From NCBI GenBank assembly GCA_900175165.2, contig FWWN02000619.1:64671-128670 (forward strand): a DNA stretch of 64,000 nucleotides. The letters are read 5' to 3'. The position numbers and the translations under genes are program-made. Origin of the DNA: Rhizomucor pusillus. Its lineage: Eukaryota; Mucoromycota; Mucoromycetes; Mucorales; Lichtheimiaceae. The notes beneath the pieces are model-generated. The model did no database searches. It was not told the DNA's origin and saw only the letters and a list, made by a program, of their open reading frames with translations. Positions 1 to 10,959 of this stretch are shown here, piece by piece (position 1 is the first letter of the stretch; every line of letters begins with the position of its first letter).

Positions 1-1974
1 CCTCCTCGGATCATTGAGCTGTAAGTTGTAGGATTCGCCTGGTGCGCAAGTCAATTTTTCGCCGAGCTTCAAAGCTTCTACGCGTTGCTTGACATCCCGC
101 GCCATCCGCTCTGCTTTTGCTTGAATGCTTTCGACCGTGATCCGGCACGTGTTTAGATATTCGTACTCTGGAGAGGATGGTTGTGTGCTCATTATCATAG
201 AGTCCAGGCAGTCGGCGTAGCATTGCAGCTGTCGGCGCGGCTGTCGCAAGTAAAAATATATGTTATTTCCCTTGACCATGGAAGATGAGGTATTTTCTTC
301 TTCCTGCTGTGCCCTCCGCAAATTAGGATTCTTTTTTCAAGTGTCTCCTCCAAGAGCTGTGCGAGCATCCTATTTTGTCGCTTCTCCTTCTTGATAATAT
401 ACTCGGCTAAAGGGATGTTTGATAAATAATGTTTCAGCTCTGTTTCTATAGCCAGCAGATGCTCGTAGAAAATATCGCCAATATCTCTGGGTATATCGAC
501 ATCGCATTCTTCGATTTTGCCGTAAAACTCCTCGCTGCAACGTTCGAGTACACTGTAACCCGCAAGGACATTTCGGATGAATAGCTGTGGGTCTGCACGG
601 ATAATATCATGTTCTCGCAAAGGTGTCACGATCTCCTGAAAACCCAATTATCGGTCAATCCAAATGGTCTGTGTGGACCCTTTTTCAATTACTACTCACT
701 CTATGCAAAATTTTCATATGCATCAGATATTCTCGTTCGGATTCACGCAGATGCTTGATCGTCTGATGTTTGATCCCTGTATGAATTTCTTCCAGCTTTT
801 CCTTGTCATCCTCAGACGGCTTATCGTACTTGTAAACCTGGTTGTTGCCATGTGAGCTGTGTGTCACGTTGTTGAATGTCGGCGCATTGTCGACAACTAC
901 TGTACTTACTGTCTGGCGTCTTTGAATAAACGGCTCTACGGCGTTGCCACCCTTATTTCTTTGAGGCTAAAAGTAGTTCAGCAGCGAAGAGTTAGAACAA
1001 AACCATCTTGATTTTTATCCACGCGTACGAAGGAAAGACAAAATACCACAGTTATCTCCTTCAGAACAATACTAGGTTTGTTTGGACATCGCGGAGCATA
1101 GCAGCCTATGCCTACTTGGCATCTTGGCATGTAGCAGCGCGTGAAATTCGTGAATAAACCAACAGGCAACGTCTCCTTAGTGTCATTAACGATGCGGGGG
1201 TCCAGTGTATAAAAAGCATTAGGCGAGGAAATAAAGAACGATTCCTCTCCATTTTGGACTGATGCGGCGACAGTGCTGGTTTGCTGCATATGTTTCATGA
1301 CGTATCCTCCCTTCTCCGGATCGCCGCCTATCTTCACGGTTCTGAACAAAGGGTATGGTTTACAATGCAACAAGGTATTCGCGAGAGACAGGGAATGATG
1401 CTCAGAGAAGCTTGAATCCGTCAAGATATCTGCAAGTATATACTAGACGATGAACACGACAATAATGAGTGAACCCAGCTGTTCAGTGTAGAGACAGGAA
1501 ACTAATTCTCTCTCTCTCCATGTATGTAAATACGCAAAGCATAGAGATCGAGAAAGGTACATAGATGAATACATGTGCACTGGAGGACACCTACCATAAT
1601 TTGTGTGCTTGAGAATATCTGTAAACCGAAAACCCTTTTTACAAACTCGTCGGACAGGCCGATAGTAACGCAATATCCGTATTCTCAATGGACGTGAGGT
1701 ACCGATCTTCATGGAATAAGAAAGGACTGCTGTTTCGGTTGGCGGCAAAACCGATGTGTGCGTAGGAGCTTGACGACGGCAGCAAAGGTTGTGCTGACTC
1801 TATCACAGGCGACGTGTACGTTTGGATGTAGTCTGTTTCCGCGCGTCCACCATAATATCCATTATCATCTCTGTTGCTTTCTGCCGACATCGGGGAATAC
1901 AGAAAATCAGTCGTAGTAGTCGCGTCGTGATAATCTTCGCTTAGCCGATTATCCATTCTATATGTATCGGACAT
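1..1974 (-). CDS. Rho guanine-nucleotide exchange factor (DH domain), 3' end beyond window
   Basis: Multi-exon gene read right to left and cut by the left edge. A Ser/Thr-rich N-terminus begins near 1974. A cysteine-containing block (GCYAPRCPN) typical of fungal Rho1 GEFs lies around 1047-1430. A DH domain starts with HLRESEREYLMHMKIL near 760-700 and runs to the edge with PSSPEYEYLNTCRITVESIQ. Two clear introns were read: 967-1046, and 636-699 joining ILHR to EIVTPLREHD. The N-terminal joins (1440-1700) are unresolved. The reading frame changes once at a run of six T at 332-337, with no GT donor available to explain it by splicing. PH and CNH domains, usual in this family, would lie outside. 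Known family role: activation of Rho1 for cell-wall integrity and polarity at the plasma membrane. Confidence 0.8.
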
Positions 1975-3104
1975 ACCCTAAAGTACATAAAGCTGGACAC
2001 TAAGGAAGAGTTGATGAAAGTGGGTAAAACAATGCGTAGCATCCCGCTCTTATATTTTCCATGCACTGCGCCACAGAAGCTTCCGCTTGTTGGATCTTGT
2101 TCATCTGCTCAGTTGTACACAAGCACCTGAATACCAACAAAAAGGAAGCAACCAAGTAGACATCAGAGAAGCTCACAATAGGAATCTTCAAAGAGCGGTT
2201 CGTCTCTGTGGTGAGTATCTTATAATACACTTGACCACTTGCTAAGCACACTTCTCATTCATCGACGATACCTTATGCGATGCGCCGCTCCTTGCGATTA
2301 GCGCCAGAGCTTAGACTGGTCACGAGAGCAAGTGGTCACCAGCTCATACGTAAATGATTAAATTTGTGCAACCTTTCTCCACATTTCTTATGCTATATGA
2401 TGAAAGTTCTCAAAATCGACTGTTTTCCGGGAAGAATGTTGCTTAGGAAACCTAAATGAGCTAGCAAGATATTTAGAAAATAAAAAAGGGTACATCAAAG
2501 AATGAATCATGAAAAGAAACACAATCGTGTGTGCACAGAGCTGGTGCAATCTACATATTATGTCCCTTCACACAATACCTTGCGGCACCGTAGATCAGGT
2601 AAATAAAAACATCGAGCATCAGATGGCGCAAATCCATGTGACATTTCACTGTTGGACGGATGCCTATATGGTATTAGCGCAAATCTCTGCGGCAGCTTCT
2701 GTTGTACACACTGCGAGGAGTCTGTTAAAATAGAATAAACCAGCGGTGCTGATGCTCACTCTACCAAACTGTTTAACGGGGATCAATGCAAATTCGACAG
2801 TTTGCAGCAGCGCTGCTGTGCAACAGATATGATATTATGCCTAAAATAGATGATAAATTCAATTTATAGTCTACACCTGTCTATTCCTTGCGATCTGCAT
2901 TTCCGGCCGTTCGAGGTGGCGTTTTTTGACGTTTTCAAGTCAACCCATGCAGGGTTACTTGCCAATTATGGCTGACCTCGCCGCAAACAAATTGTAACCG
3001 GTGCGGGACTCAAAGTATGCGATAAAAAGAAAGCGCAAATGTATCACAGAAAATATCTGCAAATGTACAGTAATACAGGTATACTATGAAGAAAACAAAC
3101 TTTT
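1975..3104. other. intergenic, mostly without recognisable genes
   Basis: Upstream of the RhoGEF and downstream of the kinesin. A minus-strand open stretch at about 2005-2130 follows a plausible acceptor and encodes a helical segment (TTEQMNKIQQAEASVAQCM). It could be an upstream exon of the RhoGEF, but I could not join it in frame. The plus ORF at 2509-2733 resembles nothing I know. No RNA gene seen. Confidence 0.4.
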
Positions 3105-3111
3105 ATAAAAA

Positions 3112-3234
3112 AAGCTTAGCGCCGTCTTGTCCTGACAGGCTGTCGTTTGGGCTATAGTCTTTGAGAATTTCCTTTAGTCGCTGGTTGACGACTTCTTCGC
3201 ATTTTTGTTCAAACTCCCTTCGTGTCATTAGGTG
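3112..3234 (-). pseudogene. decayed duplicate of the kinesin tail exon
   Basis: Read on the minus strand this encodes [20 protein letters not shown] and continues ILKDYS. It closely matches the last codons of the neighbouring kinesin gene ([26 protein letters not shown]). The match continues into the 3' flank: both have AACAAACTT followed by an A-rich stretch on the plus strand. The rest of the gene is absent and the extreme C-terminus differs. It is therefore a truncated, diverged tandem copy. The 470 bases between the copies hold only unconvincing ORFs. Confidence 0.7.
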
Positions 3235-3705
3235 CGACAATATGCAACGTATCAAGTCGTATCATGTGACATATGCTTACTCGATCCACTTCGTTATGTT
3301 CTACTCTTTCAGCGTAGGGAATTAGGCTTGACAGTGGGCGTATAACAACGTGATATTATCGAGCCTTCAGATTATGACAATGGGATGATGCCGAAAGAAA
3401 GTTATCCTGGAGAAAAGTCGATGATATTGATGACGGAGAAGTTGCTGATGGAAGAGCATTTATCTCATGCTTTGCCTCATACACCTCGATTTAGGCGAGC
3501 GCCGGTCCGAATAAACTGGAATCTGTGCTTGCAGGAGCAAAGTGGATGCAAAACCACCGGAGAATGGGGGTTCATGAGAAATACTAACGAACTCGAGACT
3601 TCTATCACGTTCCCAAATCATAGATCCACAATACCGAAGCGAAGCAAGCAGCCAAAAGCTAGTGATGGTATATATATAAAACAAACTTCCATTTTTACAA
3701 AAAGT

Positions 3706-5766
3706 TTATCGACGTCTCGCCCGGGCAGGTTGTCTTCTTGGGGTGTAGTCTTTCAGGATTTGTTTTAGTCGTTGCTGTACAATTTCCTCACATTTTTGTT
3801 CGAACTCTTTTCGAGTCATGATGATTACATCGTCTGGATGAGGTGGTGCAGCAGCAGCAGCAGTTCTGCTCCGTAACTTGCGTCTCTTCTTCTGTGGTCT
3901 TGCTATGTCGGGTGTATTAGATGGCGTTGCATCATGCGCCTCCTTCAGTGGCATTTTGGACTGCCTATTGCATATCTGGCCTCGGGTTCGTTTGGCAGGA
4001 GGCAGATTTTCTTCAATCATTTCCAGCGCCTTTCGTTTCGCTTGCCTCGTGGCGTAAGGATGATGCATAGCTGGCATATCTGGTATAGGTATATCTGGTG
4101 AGAGATTTACGCGAATCTGTCGAACATTAGGCTTTGCTTGGCTTTTAATTTGTCTTGATCTCTTGGCGAAGTTTAGGGTACTGATAAGACACGCGATTAG
4201 CAAGGGCGAAAGAAATGAAAAATGCAACTGACTTACTTGCAGGTATCTGGAAAATGGCTCTATATCAACACAAGTCAGGATTCAGTACCTGTATTCAATA
4301 ACTACTTGGTTGTTTCCGCTAGATACGCACCCTTCCTGGAGCAACGTTGACAATCATCATGCCCAGTGAATTTCCATGCAGCGTAGACTAGCAACAGCTA
4401 CGTTAGGACTGCAAAAAACTTTTAAACTTTGAGATGAAGAGATACCTGTAATATTCGCGTCATTTTGGAATCCCGGAATGGTATTCGTCGCTATATTCAA
4501 AGTTAGAAACGGCGGGAGCGGTGATCTTCCAGATTGGCCGGTCACTTACAGATCCATTGTTGATGGCTTCTACAACTTGTCCAAGCACGAATAAGCTCTT
4601 ATTGATAGCTGCGCTTTCTGCCATTCTGTCTCTTTTGTTGCCTGTTTTGCGATTGTCTTCGGATCCAGCGAGATCAATGAGAATAATTTTGCCTTCCATG
4701 GTACGGAAATCGCTCTTTGGGTTGCAAGGTTCGATGGGGCATGTAGTTTTAACGTTCAAACTGAGGATAGCATGGGATCGGCTTGAGTGTAAGTTAAGAT
4801 TGGTACTTGCTGTTGATCGATTTCGACGAGCAAGACTATGGCAACCAATTAGACACAAACTCCTTACAGTGTAAATGCGCAGTGTAGAAGCTTACTGGAA
4901 TGTTTTGTAGAATTCGCCCAGAGTCTCAACAGGTTTCTGCAGCTGTGTGTAAGTTTTTCCAATTCAAAATTTAACACTTGCTGTACAATTTACCTGCGTT
5001 AGATTAGCTACAAAGACTTCCCGATAGATATCCTCCCTCACGTCCAGACCGGCGTTGCTTTGCTGAAGTGGATGGTATTTAGGTAAGGGTTTTCAAAAGC
5101 ATGATTTTCCAGGCAAGACAATGCTACCTTATCTCTTGGCACCAACAAATCGTAAACGGATTCTTTCAGTATCTCCATATAGGACATTTCTATCTCCACT
5201 TGGGATATTTGCGAAGCTTGTTTGGTTTCGAATAGGTATTCTGCCACACGCGGGATGATTCCAGGTTCCTGAGCAGTGCCCTCCATAGTGTACGTTTTGC
5301 CTGCAAGAAAGAATATATTAGAGAAGGTCTACTTGTCGCTGCTGCTGCTTTTATTTATGCGAACCTGAACCGGTGACGCCATACGCGAATATAGTAGCAT
5401 CCTAGAGAGAAATATATCAGCATACTTGAAAGCTACGTCTAATGGACAAGTGCCTTACATAGCCCTCAAATACTCTGTCCACCAGAGGACGTACATCATT
5501 TTCAAAGATCTCGACCTGCGTAGAGTTCATGGGATAGCATGAATTGAAGCTTCAAGCAGAAAATCAAGTTGTCAGAACACGAAGTCAGGCTCCTGCAGTG
5601 TGATCAAACTGTACCTGTAGCTTAGATGCATGTCCGGATTTCGTTGGTTTTCAAGGTCTATGCGATTGTTGTTTACAGTAACTGAATTGTCTGGTGTTTC
5701 GCATTGCAAGAATGGTCGAACGCGGCAGACGACTTTGATCTTTTCTTCGGAGCCGGAGCGCTTCAT
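3706..5766 (-). CDS. Kinesin-10 / KIF22-like chromokinesin
   Basis: N-terminal motor protein with about ten short introns, roughly 480 residues. It starts [20 protein letters not shown]. Then follow [15 protein letters not shown], the P-loop GVTGSGKT (split by an intron near 5310-5370), switch I-region SSRSHAI, switch [15 protein letters not shown] (a signature of KIF22/Kid) and [11 protein letters not shown] in a short exon near 4455-4500. The motor ends with [15 protein letters not shown]. The tail is basic, with an Ala run, a helical segment and an Arg-rich end. Short exons near 4330-4500 and 4235-4260 are needed to complete the motor; reading through them breaks the frame. Known family role: chromosome-arm forces and spindle function in mitosis. 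The tail has no obvious HhH DNA-binding motif. Confidence 0.85.
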
Positions 5767-6347
5767 TGTTGCTGCTCGCGTGAGTGGTATAAAGCGGGAA
5801 GAAGTCGGCGCGGAGCGGCGCTCTTATAAAAATCGCGATTTACGAGCTCTGCAGGAAAAATCAGTACTTTCGAAACATGCCTATTCTCTGTCCTTCTTTT
5901 GCAATGAGTAATCGATATTATGCAGATGCACACGCATATGGTCTTGCATTGCATCTTAAGCTTATGCAACAGGCACATTAATTCCATATTTTAAAGCGAC
6001 TTTCAAAGCAAGTCAGCAGCTCTGTAAAATCTGAAGACTACTGTATACAAATACTGGTACAGTGATATTGTCCATCATCGCAAAAAATATAAGAATTAAG
6101 TATCCATAGGCGTACCGATGATCCTTAAAAATGTATTTATAAGGAGCGCACTTTGTATATCAATGGAGAACATGATCTTCCAAAACAGATGGTTGTAGGA
6201 ATCAAAAATGACGGATGGTTCAGGAGAGAATAATGACGGCAAGCATACAGATCGTTTATGTGATGATTACTTCAAGTAATGACTTTATCCTGTCGTTGAT
6301 TCGGGCATGAATATTCACATCGACTTTCTGCTTCGAAATACACCAAT
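5767..6347. other. intergenic: kinesin promoter side and C1D 3' flank
   Basis: AT-rich, no convincing coding potential on either strand and no RNA gene recognised. It contains the 5' flank of the kinesin and the 3' flank of the next minus-strand gene. Confidence 0.5.
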
Positions 6348-7041
6348 TCATCTACCTTCAAAGGGATCAACTCTGGGTCGCTTTGATTTATATCCTCTTT
6401 CTCCATCCTCCCTTCGTTTCTTGGACGTTTGTGCATTACTTTCCCTTTGCTTGGAACTTTGCTGTTTGGTATCTGCTTGATCTTCACTTGCCAAAGCTGC
6501 CTTGATAAATCTGTCTGCTGCATCCTTGTTCAGCTGCATATTTGCTGTGGGAACAGTTGTCAATATGCGTATATCCATGGACTGTCTACTATTTGCCGTG
6601 CATACCTTTGGGTTCCTGCAGTTTTCCTTCCGCTTTCTTTATCTTGTCAATGTACTTTTTCACTCGTTCCTAAAAGTGCAGATATACAAAAGAATGTAAG
6701 ATATAGCCGGATATGTAGGTCGTTTGATTGATCTCTCACCAATTCTTTGAAAACAGCATGGTTCTGCGGCTCCTTTCCTTGAGTTCTCAAATATACTATA
6801 ACAACGATGGTTAACACACAACGATCAAGGAATTTCGGATCTACCCGTTACCGTAGAATAAGCTGTCGATCGTGAATGTCAAGAGTACGTGGAATTGAGC
6901 TCTCTCGCTAAGTGACATTTTGCCGTATACTTCGGATATAGGTCGATTTAAGATGGGTTCCAAATGTTTCTCGACAAGATCGAGACGAGCTTTCAGCGCC
7001 TTTACAGCTTTCTTTGGTACTTCCTGGGCTGCCGTGTCCAT
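6348..7041 (-). CDS. C1D / Rrp47 (Lrp1) nuclear exosome cofactor
   Basis: Four exons, about 170 residues. The first exon has the Sas10/C1D fold helices (LDLVEKHLEPILNRPISEVY, AQFHVLLTFTIDSLFY). It is joined to VYLRTQGKEPQNHAVFKELE, then ERVKKYIDKIKKAEGKLQEP, then NKDAADRFIKAAL. This is the order seen in human C1D and yeast Rrp47. The C-terminus is Lys/Arg-rich (TSKKRREDGERG), consistent with RNA binding. Known family role: binds Rrp6 and helps the nuclear exosome trim 5.8S rRNA, snoRNAs and other RNAs. It is divergent from the RPP40 gene, with only 122 bases between the start codons. Confidence 0.87.
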
Positions 7042-7163
7042 ATTTTTTAAATTGCAGTGCTGTAAAGGGAAAGAGAAGAAATTGGGCTAAAGCAGCAGCA
7101 GCAGCAGAGGCAGCGCCACAAGCTCCTCCTCCACTTTTCCCCTCCGCGCGATCTTGACTTAAC
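7042..7163. promoter_or_regulatory. 122-base divergent promoter between C1D and RPP40
   Basis: Only this stretch separates two oppositely oriented start codons. It contains a short CAG repeat (about 7094-7110) and pyrimidine-rich DNA. No clear TATA box. Both flanking genes act on structured non-coding RNA, so co-expression from one promoter is plausible (inference). Confidence 0.5.
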
Positions 7164-8687
7164 ATGAGCCAGTCAGCTTACATTCCCAGCGAACCAGATC
7201 TTTCCTCCTACGCGACGCTCGGCTACCTCGATGCAGACGCTCATGTGCAGTATTGGACAGACGCTATCGCGAAACATTGCTTTAATCAGCGGGTAACAAG
7301 TCGCGTTCAACACTTCGATGATCGATCGTGCGTGATAAACTCAATAATTTCCCTCTTTTGTAAAAGCTGACGGTGTTTCTGCCATTCATTACTCAAGACA
7401 TCGCATGGAAACACTTGTATTCAAGTGCCGGGCACTACTACAATGTTAAACTTTCATTATCATGGCTGTTACAGCCTAGTTTCCTTGCAAATTACATTCA
7501 ATCAGGTACGCTATACCGTATATATCAGACGATGACAACAACGCTCACTCTAGTGATGTACACAAGAGTCCCATTGTATATTATTACATAGCAACAAAAG
7601 CAAGCTTGATACCGACAACGTTGTAGTTATGGATCACCATGGTAACCAATGGCAGTACCAGGCATGCAAGACCTCTTTCCGCTAACTTATTTTTCTTTTT
7701 CAGGAAAACTCACATTTAGTCTTTCAAAATCTACTTATCAATCTTTTGGTATCGTGGGATTATCGCAGTCGAAAGCTGATAAACAAAGGCAAAAGCATGG
7801 TATGGTGAAATGAACATTTATACATCCTTTATTCTTGGCTGATCTAAAGTCATTATATCATTTCTGTATAGTTGTACAGATCGATGTGCGAGATCCCAAG
7901 TTTGTACCAGGTGGCAAGTTGTACGAACGACTGAAATGGTGCTTAGAAGCGAATTTCAAGGAGCCTATGGAGATGGTTGCTACGTGCTACGACAAAGGTT
8001 GGTACGATGTGATAAATTTTTTGACCTGATCTAAACGCTGATTCGTTGCGAAAAAAAAGAGACAGGAAGATGTATCGATATACAATGGCCGGAGGGAGTG
8101 AAAGCGACGAAAAACGAGATGACTGCTCAGTTTGACCATCTGCAAAGCGCCGATATACCGACCTTTGCTCATCTTCGTCGATCGTTGTCAGATAAGCCTG
8201 ATGCGGAGTGGCGCGAGCAAGTAATACAAGCGACAGAGTGGATAGGATTGGCACATATCAAAGCAAACAGACTAGCTTCCAACGATCGACCGCAATCCTT
8301 TGTTACCCTTTATTCTTCACCGAAACCTGTGCTTACGGAGCAGACCGGAACCCTTATAACATGGCAGGGTCTCATACCGATGCCTTTCATTCGACACATT
8401 GCTATCTCTTTGAGGAAAGTAATTTTAGTAACTACTATGGAAGGATCTGTTATTAATCGCCTAACAGAAAGTTGTTTGAACAACAAGCCGCAAAGCGTTG
8501 GTCATCAGTCACAGTACATGGTTTTCGAGATTCACCGTACACCTGGGACAATCTTCAGCATTACCCTTTTGTGAATGGGGAAAACGATTACACGGTGATC
8601 TTTTTGCAATCGGAGGAGGATAACGAATCTGATCAAGATATGCATGTAGTAACGTACCAAATGTTTGGCATGCATCACTATGAATGA
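7164..8687 (+). CDS. RNase P/MRP protein subunit RPP40-like
   Basis: Multi-exon gene starting MSQSAYIPSEPDLSSYATLG. Later exons give PFITQDIAWKHLYSS, GKLTFSLSKSTYQSFGIVGL, VDVRDPKFVPGGKLYERLKW-like sequence (read as IDVRDPKF...GGKLYERLKW), EWIGLAHIKANRL, SFVTLYSSPKP and, in the last exon, SVTVHGFRDSPYTWDN then NGENDYTVIF. The order and the pair EWLG... / VQGFADSPVSW... match the RPP40 family (human RPP40 C-terminus). Intron 8419-8471 (approximate) splits LRK from LFEQQ. Known role: scaffold protein of nuclear RNase P and RNase MRP, for tRNA 5' maturation and rRNA processing. The stop at 8685-8687 is 16 bases before the next gene's likely ATG. Confidence 0.82.
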
Positions 8688-8703
8688 AATAAATGCAATT
8701 GAG

Positions 8704-10583
8704 ATGTCGGAGTTTCTTCCTCCTTCGGAAATCATGCCGGTTTTCCGGCATTCCTGTCGTGCGGCGGGAACACTTTTGTCTATGCAGATGTCGACGCAAG
8801 ATTCTACACCTAATGTCCAGGAAAACGACCCGCAATTAACAGCTACCGACATTGCAAAGCTTTACAGTAACCTTGAGAATGTAATAAATCGTGTACCAAC
8901 TACAGAAAGTCCCTCGTCTCCTGGGAAACTGTCGCCCTACTCGACACCTCTTGGCGTCTCGTCACCTCGTGTTGTGTCACCGAGCGCTAGTGCTACTTCT
9001 CCATTGTCAGAAGGAAAATCGTCACCGCCACTGCCGCCGCTTCCTGCTGCTGGAGGAAAAGCTACTGACTGTCCATGCCAGCATATTTTCGCTTCTTCTG
9101 CTGAGCATCAGCTGTCAAGTAAATGCGCACTATGCCGCCGGACGCTCACTCCGGTCGACTCTATCTCTAGGGACTGTGACGCCCAAAAACGGGAACGATC
9201 AAAGCTTCAAAGAGAGCTGGAGAAGGAGAGGGAGAGGCTGACCAAATGCCAAAAGATGGTGATAGAACTGAGGGCGCAGAAAGACGTTCTAGAAAAGCGG
9301 TTGGAAGAAACATCGTCGCAAGTGCAGTCGCTGCAAAAGGACTTGGCAGTACTCAACGACAAGTATGTCGACGAGATCGAGCGGGTATCCGAGATTCAGC
9401 ACGCCAAAGAAATGGTAGAGAACGAGTTGGAGGATTTATCGCGGCGGCTCTTTGAGGAAGCGAACGGCATGGTCGCAGAGGAGAAGCGGGAGCGATCAAA
9501 TCTACAAGTTGCATATCAGCACTTGGAGAATCGATTGGAGGAAACACGAGAGCGACTAGCTGCAGAAGAGATGCAGTTGAAAGAGCTGCGGCAGAAGATG
9601 CAGCAACTGGAAAGCCAAGGAAGTGAGCGGCATTCATCCGTGGGGAGCAGTAGCCCTGCAGTGGGCCCCATTGTTGACAGCAGCGGTCTAAAAGAAGACC
9701 CAGATCGCGTTGCTGCGAGGGACCTGGTAGAATTATTTGCCAGCAATCTTAGAATCTCGATGCGAACGAATGAAACGCCCGTCGGTATCGACAGCTTACA
9801 GCTAGACGAGTTCCGGGATTTTGTCAGCATGGGACGGTCGTTGCCACTCAAGAAACTACACACTGCATCGTTTATGAAGCATTGCCAGCTGGAAGATGTG
9901 GAACCGTGTCTCCGTTTCGGACCCAACTCGCGATTATCAGCGCGTAAACTCATGGAAGCGATAGCGATGAATTCCTGTTACATCGAAGATGCGCCACCTG
10001 GATTCGCGGAAGAGCAGTTTAGGAAAAGGTCCGCGGAAGATGCCCCTTTGCAGATATCGGCGCTCAAGTTCTCGGTGTGGGACAGATTTGGGTCTGCAGA
10101 CAATTTTATTGGGTGCCAGGCTTGCGGCCGAAGGGAGCCACCGCTGCCGTATCGTTTCCGGATATCGTATTTTGACGATTGGGCGTGCATAGACCGATTC
10201 TGCAGGGATAGACTCGTGGCGGTGTGCGAGTTTTACGTGTTTGTGCGCAATGTAAGACAAGGCTACTATAGCAACAGACCGATTGCGGAACTGTACCGCG
10301 AGGCGATGCGTCTCCGACTGCAGATGTTTTATACAAGGTAAGTCTCGAGAAAAAACGGAACAGCAAAGAAAAAAACGCGTGTGTAAATAGAGAAATTAAG
10401 CTTGTTACACACGATAGAATCGGGGTGCTGCCTATGATTACTCAGAATCTGGGTGTCAAAGGCGATGCTATCGGCGCTGCCTCCCAACCCAACATGCAGA
10501 TCCCTTCGACAACGACAGCAACGACACCGTCTGCGCAGCAAGTGATCCCAAACGAGAAACCGCGAGAGAGCGAACCCCGATAA
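8704..10583 (+). CDS. Sec2/Rabin8-type Rab guanine-nucleotide exchange factor
   Basis: Two exons (8704-10337 and 10418-10583), 599 residues from the ATG at 8704. In-frame ATGs at 8665 and 8680 would overlap the RPP40 coding region. The N-terminus is Ser/Pro-rich with a CxxC-type block (CPCQHIF...CALCRR). A long coiled coil (about residues 160-310) contains the Sec2 GEF signature KDLAVLNDKYVDEIERVSEI and EMVENELEDLSRRLFEEANG. The C-terminal half resembles RAB3IP/fungal Sec2 (LPLKKLHTASFMKHCQLEDV, CQACGRR, CRDRLVAVCEFYVFVRNVRQG). The second exon keeps the frame (TR joined to IGVLPMITQN). Without splicing the protein would end at TAA 10339. Known role: activates Sec4/Rab8 on secretory vesicles for exocytosis at growth sites. 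Confidence 0.87.
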
Positions 10584-10959
10584 GTGCATTGTAGAAAGCA
10601 GTGTGGCGAAAATATGCAGACAGATTCCTTGTCCGGAAAAATGTGTTCGATATGAAAATATATACACAGTACCTTTAGTTTATGGCTGAACATAGCCAGC
10701 GCCTAGCCGTTTTCCTTTTCAAGTTTTCAATGATGCAATGACTAGCTTTTTTCTTGACCAGAAAGTCGGTTCGAAATTCCTTTTTGTGTTTTCTTTTCTT
10801 TCTGCTTTTTGGAGCCTTTCCCGAGAAAGGTTCGTTCGCAATATTCCCCGCTCCCTCGTCCTTCCTACTTGTCATCCCACCCAGATCAGCGTGATTCACT
10901 GAAAGTAATCAAAATCCGAGCGATCACTTGCGTTTTGCCCCCGCCGCCCGCTCCGCACA
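10584..10959. other. intergenic between Sec2 and velvet genes
   Basis: 3' flank of Sec2 and promoter of the velvet gene. A minus-strand ORF at 10675-10899 is Lys/Arg-rich but has no recognisable domain and lies entirely in the flanks; I do not call it a gene. Confidence 0.45.

Noticed and set aside
10675..10899. Lys/Arg-rich minus ORF between Sec2 and velvet
   Set aside because: Low-complexity, in UTR/promoter sequence, no recognisable domain or splice partner.
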